This document shows, piece by piece, positions 23,489 to 32,457 of a stretch of DNA of 64,000 nt. The translations under genes and the position numbers were made by a program. Location: positions 1 through 64,000 of the forward strand of contig CAYVEL010000002.1 in the NCBI GenBank assembly GCA_964450345.1, in the 5' to 3' direction. Every line of letters begins with the position of its first letter. Position 1 is the stretch's first letter. Source of the stretch: JAPLZH01 sp964450345. Lineage in GTDB: Bacteria > Patescibacteriota > Minisyncoccia > Phycocordibacterales > PALSA-1337. A model generated the notes under the pieces. The model made no database searches. It was not told the origin of the DNA and was given only the letters and a program-made list of their open reading frames with translations.

Positions 23489-25340
23489 CACCGAAGTCCT
23501 AACGTATTTTACAGGATTGGAGCTTTCGCCTGGCGATATAGTGGAAGCACCGCTTCGTTCGCGTACTATTCAGGCTATTGTCATAGATGTACAGAATGTG
23601 GAGGATGCGAAGTCTGAGATTAAGAATTCGAGCTTTACACTGAGGAAAGTAGAGAAAGTGGTGTCTAGGGGGGAAATACTTAAGAAGCCTATTCTAAGGA
23701 GCGCCGAGCGCCTCTCTGACCTATATGCTGTCGGCTTAAGCCAGACGCTCGGCGCTCTATTAAACCCTACCAGCATTCCCCTATTAGATAAGGCCCATTC
23801 AGTAACTCTAAGCACTCCTAAAGGAAATTTCGAAAAGAAAGCCATTCAAGGTGATGACGATGAGAGAATCGGAAGCTATAAGAGCTTAATCAGACAAAGC
23901 TTCGCTAGAAAAGAATCCGTCTTCTTCATCATTCCCACCCTACTAGACGCAGAATTCCTAAGAGAAAAATTAGAGAAAGGAATCGAAGAATACACTGTAA
24001 TACTTCATAGCGGAATTACTTCAAAAAAAGCTATTGATGAAGCCGAAAAGAAATTACTCGATACCGGCCACCCAATGCTATTTATTGCTACCCCCACCTT
24101 CCTACCACTTCTAAGAAAAGACGTGTCGAATATCATAGTCGAGAGAGCAAATTCTAGGAACTATAAAACAATGGCGAGACCATATCTCGACTATCGTAAG
24201 CTAGCAGAAATATTCGCCGAAGAAGCAGGACTACCCATAACATATGGTGACATTACCCTTCCTCTAGAAATATTAAGCAGAGTATATGACGGAGAAATTC
24301 AGCGCGGTGAACCAATGCGTTCTAGAGTTTTCTCTAACTCAAGCGCCAAGGTCATAAACATGACGGAGAGAAAGGCAGAGGTACTCGGTCCAGAAGTATT
24401 GGAATTAATTAAAAATACTAAAGAAAATAGCGAACACATAATCCTATTCACCGGAAGAAAAGGCCTATTCCCTCAGACCATCTGCGGCGATTGTGGTACA
24501 CCTGTAAAATGTTCGAAATGTACTAAACCCCTAGTTCTCTACCAAACACCTAATAGAAAAGAATCTTTCTTCTATATGTGTAATCACTGTGGTAATAGAG
24601 AAACCTCTGAGACCAGATGTGTGAAGTGTAATTCATGGAAATTAATCACTCTCGGAATCGGTGCTGATCTAGTAGAGAGAGAAGTTACCGCTAAATTCCC
24701 AGATATGAAAATCTGGAGACTGGATGCCGACAATACTCCGAAAGAGAAAGACGCAAAAAAAGTCATACATGACTTCATGAAATCTCCTGGCTCCCTACTG
24801 ATTGCCACAGAAATGGCCTTAAGATTCCTTAAGGAAAAAGTAGAGAATACTGCTGTAATATCTTTCGATTCTATTATCGCCCTCCCAGAATTCCGTAGCA
24901 CCGAACGTCTCTTCTATATCCTCTCTACTATTAGAACTAGGACCAATAGAGAAATGTTAGTCCAAACTAGAAATCCAGAATTCGATGCTTTCAAACATTT
25001 TCCAATGGGAAATATTCTAGAGTTTTCAAGAGAAGAATTAAGTATTAGACAAAGCACTGAATATCCCCCCTACACTACGATTATTAAAGTCACCGTAAAA
25101 GGAACCAGAGAAAGCGTAATCGAAGAAATGTCTAAAATCCGTGAGCTAGTTCATGAACTAGATTTCGATGTCTTCCCCTCTTTCACATATTCACCAAAAG
25201 GCGAATTCATTCTACACGCCGTCGCACGCGTATCTTCTAAAGATTGGCCTCATAATTCACCAATGAATACCGTTCTCGCAAAACTAAAAGCTCTCCCACC
25301 TTGGGTAGAGGTGCGCATTGATCCAGATTCGCTTCTATAA
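23448..25340 (+). CDS. priA: PriA-like primosomal protein with degenerate helicase motifs
   Basis: 630 residues from ATG at 23448. The N-terminal 3'-DNA-binding domain (ISLLPLKKSVN...GDIVEAPLRSRTIQAIV) and the zinc region (CGDCGTPVKCSKCTKPLVLY...CNHCGNRETSETRCVKC) clearly match PriA. However, the expected P-loop (GxTGSGKT) is absent, and the DEEH box position reads IIVERAN. The helicase lobe is present but apparently unable to bind or hydrolyse ATP. PriA restarts stalled replication forks by loading the replicative helicase; here a loading or scaffold role without unwinding is inferred. It overlaps the kinase gene. Confidence 0.85.
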   Translation: MTLISLLPLKKSVNTEVLTYFTGLELSPGDIVEAPLRSRTIQAIVIDVQNVEDAKSEIKNSSFTLRKVEKVVSRGEILKKPILRSAERLSDLYAVGLSQTLGALLNPTSIPLLDKAHSVTLSTPKGNFEKKAIQGDDDERIGSYKSLIRQSFARKESVFFIIPTLLDAEFLREKLEKGIEEYTVILHSGITSKKAIDEAEKKLLDTGHPMLFIATPTFLPLLRKDVSNIIVERANSRNYKTMARPYLDYRKLAEIFAEEAGLPITYGDITLPLEILSRVYDGEIQRGEPMRSRVFSNSSAKVINMTERKAEVLGPEVLELIKNTKENSEHIILFTGRKGLFPQTICGDCGTPVKCSKCTKPLVLYQTPNRKESFFYMCNHCGNRETSETRCVKCNSWKLITLGIGADLVEREVTAKFPDMKIWRLDADNTPKEKDAKKVIHDFMKSPGSLLIATEMALRFLKEKVENTAVISFDSIIALPEFRSTERLFYILSTIRTRTNREMLVQTRNPEFDAFKHFPMGNILEFSREELSIRQSTEYPPYTTIIKVTVKGTRESVIEEMSKIRELVHELDFDVFPSFTYSPKGEFILHAVARVSSKDWPHNSPMNTVLAKLKALPPWVEVRIDPDSLL

Positions 25341-25342
25341 CA

Positions 25343-25369
25343 AAAACAGACCGCCCCTCGGTCTGTTTT
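25343..25369. terminator. Bidirectional terminator between priA and the protease gene
   Basis: AAAACAGACCG / CGGTCTGTTTT 11-bp stem with a 5-nt loop, A/T runs on both sides. Confidence 0.85.
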
Positions 25370-25400
25370 AATTACTTTAAAATACCACTCACCCAAAAAC

Positions 25401-28400
25401 CTAAGGTTCCGGAGGTGTTGGAGGATTCGGATCGTGATTAGGATCAGTTGGCGTCTCTCCCCCCGAACCAGGATTAGTATTTACTGGATTAGTTGTTGTA
25501 GGTACAGATGGATAACTATGACCACCCGAACTGTCTGTGGTAGCACATACTTCTGTGCTTGTAGATACAGATCCATATAAGCTACTTGTAAGAACTACCG
25601 CACAGTATCTAGTGTTAGATGTTAATCCAGTCTGATGATACAACTGTGACATCGTTCCTCTAGTATATGATGCCTGTTCGAAAGTAGAAGACGCTCCTGT
25701 GATTAGATATTTGTATTCTGGATATGTCTGTACTAGAGAGTAACTGTTAACACCTAGATCTGAATTAGACCAGATATATACTAATTCTTTTGAAGAACGA
25801 GGATTAACAATTAATTCAGCTTTTTGGACTGAAGGAGGAACTGCCTTAATACATACAGTAGTACTTGTAGCTAATGCAGTAGTAGAGCTAGCCTTAGTAT
25901 ATGCACAGTATTCATCTGTGTAATTAAATGAAGTAAGGTCATATGAACGAGTAGAAGAACTTGTTATTAGTGTTCTAGATATTGGTTTTGTTTGAATTAG
26001 AGTAAATACTGGATTATCTGTGATTGTGCTATTCCATGAGAACTTTACTGAATCTGGAGTACTTGTAGCTGTAGTGATTACCATGGCTTTGTCACAATAT
26101 TCACCATTTAGTACATATCCTGCAGCACAGATATACTGTGATACTGTTCCTTTGATTACACTTTCTGGTACTAGAGTAGTTAAAGCTGGAATGGTACAGA
26201 TGGTTCCTGAGAGAGTACCGGATGAACAAGAGTATGAGACGGTTGAGGCTGTGGTGGTGGCTGGAACAGTAGTGGTCTTTGCAGGAAATAGACATACGTT
26301 ACCAGATATACTACTTCCTGTTGGACAGCTTGCACTCACAGCTACTGCGGCGTAACCGGCTTTACCAGGCACTCTACACCATGTTCCACTTAATGTTGCT
26401 CCATATCCACAACCATATACGATTGTAGGATTAACAGTATATGAAGGTGTAGTAGTTGAGTAGCCCGCGATATAACAGGTGTGATCTAATTTTAGTACTC
26501 CTGTAGTACAGGAATAAGCGGGAGTGGCATTTACAGTAGAAGTAGCAGTAACTATTTCAACATGCGCAGGTCTAACACAAGTATTGTCTGACTGTAGTGT
26601 GTAGTTAGTAGGACAAGAGTAAGAGAAAGGAGTAGCAGGAACTCTATAGCCATATGCACCGTGTCCTGTAACAGTAATCTTAATTGATGTATTAGCCCAT
26701 GGACTGTTTAAGGCACCAACGCTTAATACATATTCCCCATCTGGTACTTCTATCGGTACTGTGAATTCTAGATTCTTACCGTCTGCACTACTTAGATTAT
26801 CAATTGTATATTCTGTTGTACTTGTTTGTGTTTGTGCCTCTGCTGTAGATACGAGTGATATGAAGAAGTTGAATATTCTTACTATTAGATCCCATATCCA
26901 ATCGAAGAATGAAGCTACGCTAGCTAGTAGAGAACCATTATTGTTTGTAGTAGTGTTTAGACTTGTTTTTACTACTGGGACTAGTTTTACTGTGTTATCT
27001 GTCGGAGTAAAACCTGAACCTTTTATGTTAAACCTCAATACATCCGGTGAATTATTTACCGAGCCAGGAAGTGGAACAAAAGGATTTACTTCACTGATAG
27101 CTGGAGCAGGAGCTCTTGGTGGAATACCGTCTTTATTAGTGTCGAGCAACAAACATTCTGCCCAATGAGTCTTCGCATGTTCCTTATCAGTAGGCTCACC
27201 TAAAATTCCAGAAATTACATAACCACAAGAAATCACATTCAATCGCCAATCAAGAGTTCCAACAGAATTATTCATAAGACTTGTTGGACTTGCTCGATAA
27301 AAAGGATAACCTAAAGCAGTACCACCCATAGAACAACCTGAGGTTGTAGTAGCCTTATTTGAACCATACCAAAGATTGTTATATTTAAATGAAGCCGCTG
27401 GATCTGCTGTACAATTACGAAAAGGAATAACTTCTTCTTCCCCCTCATCTATTCCATAAACATTCTCATAAAGTTGGGTCCACACCTCCATCCACCTAGG
27501 AAGATCTAAAACGTACTCATCGTCTAAATGACCTATATAATGCGAAGATTCATGCGCAAAAACATACATTAAATTAGAACCTGTATTTTCAATTTTTGGT
27601 AAATTGATTAATGTAATATTTTTTGAAGCACGCAAAAATTGTCCATCATATGGAAGTCTGCTATCTTCAATAAAAACTACATACTCAAACGAATCATCTC
27701 CACAACTCGAAGAACTTCTTACGTATTCACCTATCCCGTTTGGATTATCAAAGAAATTATATTTATTCATCGATCCAAAATTCTGTGGCATATGATATAT
27801 ATCAATGTAAAACGAAAATTTATCAGAATACTTTTTATATGGATCTATACTCACAAACTTATTAATAGAATCATTTACTTTTTCAGAGAAAAACGACGAC
27901 TTTCTTGAGAGAGTGCTTGTTTGAAGAAAAACTATTTTCTTAGGTCCATTACCTGACAATTTAATACAATTACTAACAGACGCTATATTAGAAACATCAG
28001 AATATGTACCATCAGCAAATCTGGCTTTAACTTTATAATACTCGTGAGTTCCTTTTATCGGTATTGTACTATTATCATCTAAGTATGAAGTAATGGAACC
28101 GCTAGTTGTTGATCCTATTGCGACAAATTTACTTGGTATTGTAGATGTACCAAAAGCAAACCCAATGTCATATCCGACTGCCTGTGGCACAAAATCCCAA
28201 GACAGATCAACCTTACCCGGCTCATTAATTCTCATTTTAGCAGTAAGACCGGTCGGAGCAGATCTAACTGTATATCTAACTACATTACTGTAATTAGAGA
28301 GACCAGTCGGTAAAACAGCTGCTACACGGTATTCATATGTCTTTCCAGAAGCCAAACTAGAATCAGTATATGTTGTGGTATTTATTGGAAGAGATGCTAG

Positions 28401-29000
28401 CTGTGTAAAGCTTCCTCCCTCTACCCTGCGTTCGATTGTATATTCGTTTTCTGTAGTAAAATTGTCGTTCCATGAAAGACTGATTGTTTTAGAACTAGAA
28501 GTTGTTGCTAAAACAAGTTTAATATCATCAACAACTCTAATCATCGACGAATTAAACTTTCCCGAAACAGTTGGACAATTTTGTCTAAAAGTTCCTGGAC
28601 CTTTTATAACTTCTGGATAACCACCTGAACCCAATCTACGATCTAATGGATTTTCACAACCAAGCTGAACGGTACTAGTAGATGTAAGAGTTATGTATTG
28701 AATACAACCACCAGAAGACTGATATGGTTTATTTAATCCATCCAAAGAAACACACTGAGGACATGTTTTAGCTAATTCGGTTATATACGAATCCCAAGAA
28801 TCATAAAGAGGATATTGATCCATACCAGAAGTATTAGACATGGAACAATACTCTCCGTATCCCCCAGACCAACTAGATGCTGAAGTATATCCTATTACAG
28901 AAGCATTAACCTTATCTGTAAAACCGACGAAGATTACTACAAAAAACACAAAAACTATTATTTTGTGTATGAAGTATCCTGTTTTTATTTTATTTTTCAC
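25401..29000 (-). CDS. Large secreted multidomain metalloprotease (M64-like)
   Basis: 1199 residues from GTG at 29000. Signal peptide (1-33); fibronectin III-like repeats at about 175-345 (SLSWNDNFTTENEYTIERR and a second unit); a zinc protease domain with H483-ESS-H487-YIGHLDDEY, close to the HExxHxxGxLxDEY motif of peptidase M64; a TIG/IPT-like domain near 640-690; and a hydrophobic stretch WIWDLIVRIFNFFISLV near 700 ending AEA. Then come several Cys-pair repeats (Y-x-C-x5-8-L-x-G-x2-C) at about 790-965, two more fibronectin-like units and a P/T-rich tail. It likely acts on proteins outside the cell, possibly of a host or partner cell. A TATAAT lies at 29027-29032. Confidence 0.75.
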   Translation of the reverse strand: MKNKIKTGYFIHKIIVFVFFVVIFVGFTDKVNASVIGYTSASSWSGGYGEYCSMSNTSGMDQYPLYDSWDSYITELAKTCPQCVSLDGLNKPYQSSGGCIQYITLTSTSTVQLGCENPLDRRLGSGGYPEVIKGPGTFRQNCPTVSGKFNSSMIRVVDDIKLVLATTSSSKTISLSWNDNFTTENEYTIERRVEGGSFTQLASLPINTTTYTDSSLASGKTYEYRVAAVLPTGLSNYSNVVRYTVRSAPTGLTAKMRINEPGKVDLSWDFVPQAVGYDIGFAFGTSTIPSKFVAIGSTTSGSITSYLDDNSTIPIKGTHEYYKVKARFADGTYSDVSNIASVSNCIKLSGNGPKKIVFLQTSTLSRKSSFFSEKVNDSINKFVSIDPYKKYSDKFSFYIDIYHMPQNFGSMNKYNFFDNPNGIGEYVRSSSSCGDDSFEYVVFIEDSRLPYDGQFLRASKNITLINLPKIENTGSNLMYVFAHESSHYIGHLDDEYVLDLPRWMEVWTQLYENVYGIDEGEEEVIPFRNCTADPAASFKYNNLWYGSNKATTTSGCSMGGTALGYPFYRASPTSLMNNSVGTLDWRLNVISCGYVISGILGEPTDKEHAKTHWAECLLLDTNKDGIPPRAPAPAISEVNPFVPLPGSVNNSPDVLRFNIKGSGFTPTDNTVKLVPVVKTSLNTTTNNNGSLLASVASFFDWIWDLIVRIFNFFISLVSTAEAQTQTSTTEYTIDNLSSADGKNLEFTVPIEVPDGEYVLSVGALNSPWANTSIKITVTGHGAYGYRVPATPFSYSCPTNYTLQSDNTCVRPAHVEIVTATSTVNATPAYSCTTGVLKLDHTCYIAGYSTTTPSYTVNPTIVYGCGYGATLSGTWCRVPGKAGYAAVAVSASCPTGSSISGNVCLFPAKTTTVPATTTASTVSYSCSSGTLSGTICTIPALTTLVPESVIKGTVSQYICAAGYVLNGEYCDKAMVITTATSTPDSVKFSWNSTITDNPVFTLIQTKPISRTLITSSSTRSYDLTSFNYTDEYCAYTKASSTTALATSTTVCIKAVPPSVQKAELIVNPRSSKELVYIWSNSDLGVNSYSLVQTYPEYKYLITGASSTFEQASYTRGTMSQLYHQTGLTSNTRYCAVVLTSSLYGSVSTSTEVCATTDSSGGHSYPSVPTTTNPVNTNPGSGGETPTDPNHDPNPPTPPEP

Positions 29001-29120
29001 AATAAAAATATTATTTAATTAGCATAATTATATAATAAAACCCTGATAATAGAATATTAGTTGTACACATTACAAATTGATCAAAAATCTTAATAGTAAA
29101 AATATTTAAAAAATTAAAAA

Positions 29121-29142
29121 CCACCCTCGTCGCCGAGGGTGG
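29121..29142 (-). terminator. Terminator of the 30530-29167 gene pair
   Basis: CCACCCTCG / CGAGGGTGG stem with 4-nt loop; minus-strand flank TTTTTAATTTTTT. Confidence 0.9.
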
Positions 29143-29166
29143 CTTGAAAGAACTGCTCAAAACTAA

Positions 29167-29538
29167 TTAATTCAATTCCGCATTACCACCAAACAGCACG
29201 AAGTCTGGAACAGAATTCCACAACCCGACAATCTGACCGCTTTCACGGAGCTCGCGGATATAGTCTTCTTCCTGCCGAGCCACGAACTCCACTTCAGACT
29301 CGATACCAGTTTTCTTGGAAACAAGCGTGGCTACGAACTTCGTGCCAAACACACATCCCACACTGGCGGTCTCGAATTTAGTGGTGATGACAAGGCCTGC
29401 ATCCTGAGTTTCCGACACCATCCGACGGCGTTTATGACCAAACATTTCCTGTGCCATGGTATAGAGTAGGTCCCGACCATAATTAGTTAGGCCAGGACCA
29501 CGATTGATTAGACAGTATATATCTTTCATTTTCTGCAT
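29167..29538 (-). CDS. Orphan protein, second gene of a G+C-richer pair
   Basis: 123 residues, soluble, not recognised. It has a beta-rich centre (AGLVITTKFETASVGCVFGTKFVATLVSKKTG) followed by an acidic helix. A Shine-Dalgarno-like AAAGGAT precedes the ATG at 29538, identical in type to that of the upstream gene (29577-30530), 38 nt away, so they form a two-gene unit ending at the terminator 29121-29142. The G+C-richer codon use matches its partner and differs from the surroundings. Confidence 0.5.
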   Translation of the reverse strand: MQKMKDIYCLINRGPGLTNYGRDLLYTMAQEMFGHKRRRMVSETQDAGLVITTKFETASVGCVFGTKFVATLVSKKTGIESEVEFVARQEEDYIRELRESGQIVGLWNSVPDFVLFGGNAELN

Positions 29539-29576
29539 TTATCCTTTCTGGTTATTTTTCCTAGTTTTACAGACTT

Positions 29577-30530
29577 CTACGAAACACCGTTTTTAGCATG
29601 ACCCGCATTGTATTCCTCAACCACCTTTTCGATTATCCCCCGAACTTCGGGAGGAGTCAGCCTGCTACCAGTAGCACGAGGGCTACCACCGATAGTATCG
29701 CTACCTCCCCAATGATGATTAGGGTTTCTTTCAATCTCATCGAGTTTTTTCAAAACTTCTGGAAGTGGAAAAGGAATAAATATCGAACGCCGACCGACAG
29801 AATATGTAAATTTCCCGTCGGTCCGAGCCGTAACAGAAACAAAGGCATCAACACCATCGGAATACATTCCGAGACGAGCATTAAGCCCAATTTCTCGAAC
29901 CATAGACCAGCCGGTGTTGGTATTCATCACTTCATAATCCGTATCAAGAGGAATTTCTTCCCCACGACCAGCAACAGCCTGACTAATCCGTAAACAGCCA
30001 TCGCCGATAATCATTCGGAATTCACGCTCGTCACGCCGTTCAAGAGCACCATTTGTGCGTGCTATCTTGTAAGCTTGAAACAGCCAATTATTCTCGTGAA
30101 GCGCCGGCATATTCGCCGGATATCCATAAGAACCAGCCGTGGTATCGAGCATGTCTTCCACATTGATAATCCGATTAAGAATCGGGTTAATGATACTCTC
30201 AGTATGATGTGCATTAAGGAAAAGCCACACAGTTAAGGTGACGTCCTCATCACAATCATTCACAAAGAGATGCACTTCCTCCAAGCCGTGATTAAACGCT
30301 TTGAGAAGACCGCTCTTAATCAGAATACTCGCCTGTGCTGCGGTGCAACGTGTAGTGAGACGATCGCATCCTTCGTGATGGTTGATACATAGAATTCTCT
30401 TATCACCATCCCAACGAGGAGCACCAGACACATAGCCGTCTATGGCTATTGAGCCTTCTGGCGCGACTTTCAGAAACTCCTCCCAAGTAAGCGGAGGAGT
30501 ATTCGGTTCCACATGTAGGGTTATTTTCAT
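29577..30530 (-). CDS. Orphan protein with DHH-phosphoesterase-like features
   Basis: 317 residues from ATG at 30530, preceded by GAAAGGATAT; a longer open reading to 30617 lacks a ribosome site. Possible DHH-family traits: VSGAPRWDGDKRILCINHHEGCDRLTTRCTAAQAS near residues 35-70 (INHH-x(n)-T-x2-Q, similar to the DHH motif and following T/Q), an acidic DCDED, and a C-terminal GGSDTIGGSPRATGS that resembles the GG-rich DHHA1 loop. If real it would be a phosphoesterase or nuclease; the similarity is weak. Transcribed from 30680-30708 with a leader of about 145 nt. G+C-rich islet. Confidence 0.45.
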   Translation of the reverse strand: MKITLHVEPNTPPLTWEEFLKVAPEGSIAIDGYVSGAPRWDGDKRILCINHHEGCDRLTTRCTAAQASILIKSGLLKAFNHGLEEVHLFVNDCDEDVTLTVWLFLNAHHTESIINPILNRIINVEDMLDTTAGSYGYPANMPALHENNWLFQAYKIARTNGALERRDEREFRMIIGDGCLRISQAVAGRGEEIPLDTDYEVMNTNTGWSMVREIGLNARLGMYSDGVDAFVSVTARTDGKFTYSVGRRSIFIPFPLPEVLKKLDEIERNPNHHWGGSDTIGGSPRATGSRLTPPEVRGIIEKVVEEYNAGHAKNGVS

Positions 30531-30679
30531 ATATCCTTTCAGTAACAATCGCAGGCCTACCTGCAATTTTTTGGTTTCGAAGTTTTTTGGTTTTTTGCGA
30601 AATTTCAAAAATCTCATCTCAAGTTTTCACTCTTTTAAGTCTAGATGTAGGACTTGCCCCTATGGGCGAACTGCGAAAT

Positions 30680-30708
30680 ACAATACCACAAAACAGACCC
30701 AATGTAAA
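30680..30708 (-). promoter_or_regulatory. Promoter of the 30530-29167 gene pair
   Basis: Minus strand TTTACA (30703-30708), 17-nt spacer, TATTGT (30680-30685). The long leader that follows contains the hairpins GCCC-ATAG-GGGC and GCAGG-TAG-CCTGC. Confidence 0.6.
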
Positions 30709-30742
30709 TACTAAAAATAATCCAAAAAATTAGGGTTTCTGC

Positions 30743-30748
30743 TATTAT
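30743..30748 (+). promoter_or_regulatory. -10 element for leaderless fmt transcription
   Basis: TATTAT followed by 6 nt and the fmt ATG at 30755. Confidence 0.45.
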
Positions 30749-30754
30749 TACCTC

Positions 30755-31759
30755 ATGAAAATAGAGCCAAAAATAGAAGCTGAAATGAACTTTTATCCAA
30801 CAAAGCCACAAACGAATACAAACTCAAAAACCGCTGGTGCTACTAGTACCAAATTCGCTTTCTTTGGCAGTTCTGAATTCAGTATAATCACACTAAACAA
30901 TCTAGAAAAAAACGGCTTCACCCCTACTCTAGTAGTAACTACCCCAGATAAACCAAAGGGTCGTAAACTAATCATCACCCCCACCCCTGTTAAGATTTGG
31001 GCTGAATCTAGAAAAATAAAAGTCATCACACCCACTAAGCTAGACCAGACTGCAGTTTCTGAATTAAAGACTTTAACTTCTGAATTAGGAATTGAGTTCT
31101 TTATCGTCGCTTCATACGGTAAAATCATTCCGAGCTCAGTACTCGAAATCCCTAAACATAAATGTCTAAACGTTCATCCATCACTACTTCCTAAATACCG
31201 CGGCGCCTCTCCTCTTCAAAGCATGATTCTGGCTGATGAGAAAAATATTGGCGTATCTATTATGGTCATGGATGCTGAGATGGATCATGGTCCATTACTT
31301 TCCAGAACTGAATATACACCAGAAAAATGGCCACTTAAATTAATGGAATTAAAAAACGCACTTGGCACAATCGGTGCAAATGAACTATCTAGCTTAATCC
31401 CAAAATGGATTTCAGGAACAGTAAAACCATTAGAACAAAATCACTCCGAAGCCACCTTCACAAAAAAGATAACTAAAGACGATGGTTTAATAAATCTAGA
31501 AGACGATCAATATAAGAACTTCCTAAAATTCTGCGCTTTCAGTGAATGGCCAAAAGCTTATTTCTTTATAAATAATCCGAATCCTTCTACAGACACAACA
31601 GAAAATAAAATCCGCATCATTATTCGTGATGCAGACTTTAAAAATGATAAGTTAATTATTAAGAGAGTAATTCCAGAAGGTAAAAAAGAATTAGATTTTA
31701 AAGACTTCCTTTCTCACCTATCTGAATCTGAAAAAACTAATTATTCTCGCTTCCTTTAG
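30755..31759 (+). CDS. fmt: Methionyl-tRNA formyltransferase
   Basis: 334 residues. Residues 1-32 are a polar extension not found in most Fmt. The catalytic domain follows (KFAFFGSSEFSI, PDKPKGRK, VHPSLLPKYRGASPLQSMILADEKNIGVSIMVMDAEMDHG), with the N-H-D triad region represented by the NVHPSLLPKYRG loop and MDAEMDHG. It formylates Met-tRNAi using 10-formyl-THF, providing the substrate that Def (33.4 kb) later trims. The C-terminal tRNA-binding domain is shorter than in E. coli. The 3' end overlaps the convergent small gene at 31737 by 23 nt. Confidence 0.93.
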   Translation: MKIEPKIEAEMNFYPTKPQTNTNSKTAGATSTKFAFFGSSEFSIITLNNLEKNGFTPTLVVTTPDKPKGRKLIITPTPVKIWAESRKIKVITPTKLDQTAVSELKTLTSELGIEFFIVASYGKIIPSSVLEIPKHKCLNVHPSLLPKYRGASPLQSMILADEKNIGVSIMVMDAEMDHGPLLSRTEYTPEKWPLKLMELKNALGTIGANELSSLIPKWISGTVKPLEQNHSEATFTKKITKDDGLINLEDDQYKNFLKFCAFSEWPKAYFFINNPNPSTDTTENKIRIIIRDADFKNDKLIIKRVIPEGKKELDFKDFLSHLSESEKTNYSRFL

Positions 31760-31982
31760 GAACTAAATCCTCCAACCCACCAGAAGCATTTACCCTTAAA
31801 GTAGATGATGCATTTATAATATTTCTTACTTTCTTCTTAGAAGATCCATATGATACCGAACTAAAAATAGTATTCTCCGACATCTCATCCACCTTATAAT
31901 TAAAGAAAAGTAATAATGGCATAACGAATGAGAACAATAGTATCGAATATGCTATGCTCGTACTCACTTTTCTATTAATCAT
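31737..31982 (-). CDS. Small membrane protein, unknown
   Basis: 81 residues. One transmembrane helix (about 9-29) and a soluble tail with SSVSYGSSKKKV and NASGG. No family recognised. It converges on and overlaps the end of fmt and lies 43 nt downstream of hpf on the same strand, so it might be co-transcribed with hpf. Its reality is uncertain. Confidence 0.4.
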   Translation of the reverse strand: MINRKVSTSIAYSILLFSFVMPLLLFFNYKVDEMSENTIFSSVSYGSSKKKVRNIINASSTLRVNASGGLEDLVPKGSENN

Positions 31983-32025
31983 ATATTAAGGTTCTTTTGA
32001 TATTAGGGTTAATAATTCGAGATGA

Positions 32026-32391
32026 TTACTTATTAGGCCAGAAACCCTTAGTCATCGCTTTAAGCTTAGCACCGCTTCTCTTTAAGAATGTCTGTCTTTT
32101 CTCCTTAGAGGAAGTGATTTTATTAGTTAGACCGTCTTTTATATCATCTATAGCTGCATATAAATCCTCCTTTTCTGATGTTACGTAATATTCCTGTCCA
32201 TCAATATTAATCTTAACTTCTGCTCTAAAATATTCTCCGTTTTTATGATGTCTAGTAGTCTTTCCTAGTTCAACACGGCAAATAGTATCAGGTGAACTAA
32301 CGAATTTTTCTATATGACTAAGTCTATTCTCTGTATAACTTCTTATTGCATCTGTTAGAGCAATATTCGTACCCTTTATCGCTATATTCAT
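32026..32391 (-). CDS. hpf: Ribosome hibernation promoting factor (short form)
   Basis: 121 residues from ATG at 32391 (MNIAIKGTNIALTDAIRSY); a start at 32409 would add six unlikely residues. The single RaiA/HPF domain (beta-alpha-beta-beta-beta-alpha) ends with a basic tail. There is no C-terminal dimerisation domain, so this is the short type, which in other bacteria stabilises inactive 70S with a partner such as RMF or acts alone like YfiA. It binds the 30S decoding region. Confidence 0.9.
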   Translation of the reverse strand: MNIAIKGTNIALTDAIRSYTENRLSHIEKFVSSPDTICRVELGKTTRHHKNGEYFRAEVKINIDGQEYYVTSEKEDLYAAIDDIKDGLTNKITSSKEKRQTFLKRSGAKLKAMTKGFWPNK

Positions 32392-32457
32392 ATTTTTATT
32401 TATTAACAACTACTAATAAACATATTATATCAAAAAAATCGAAACGAGCATAAAAAA

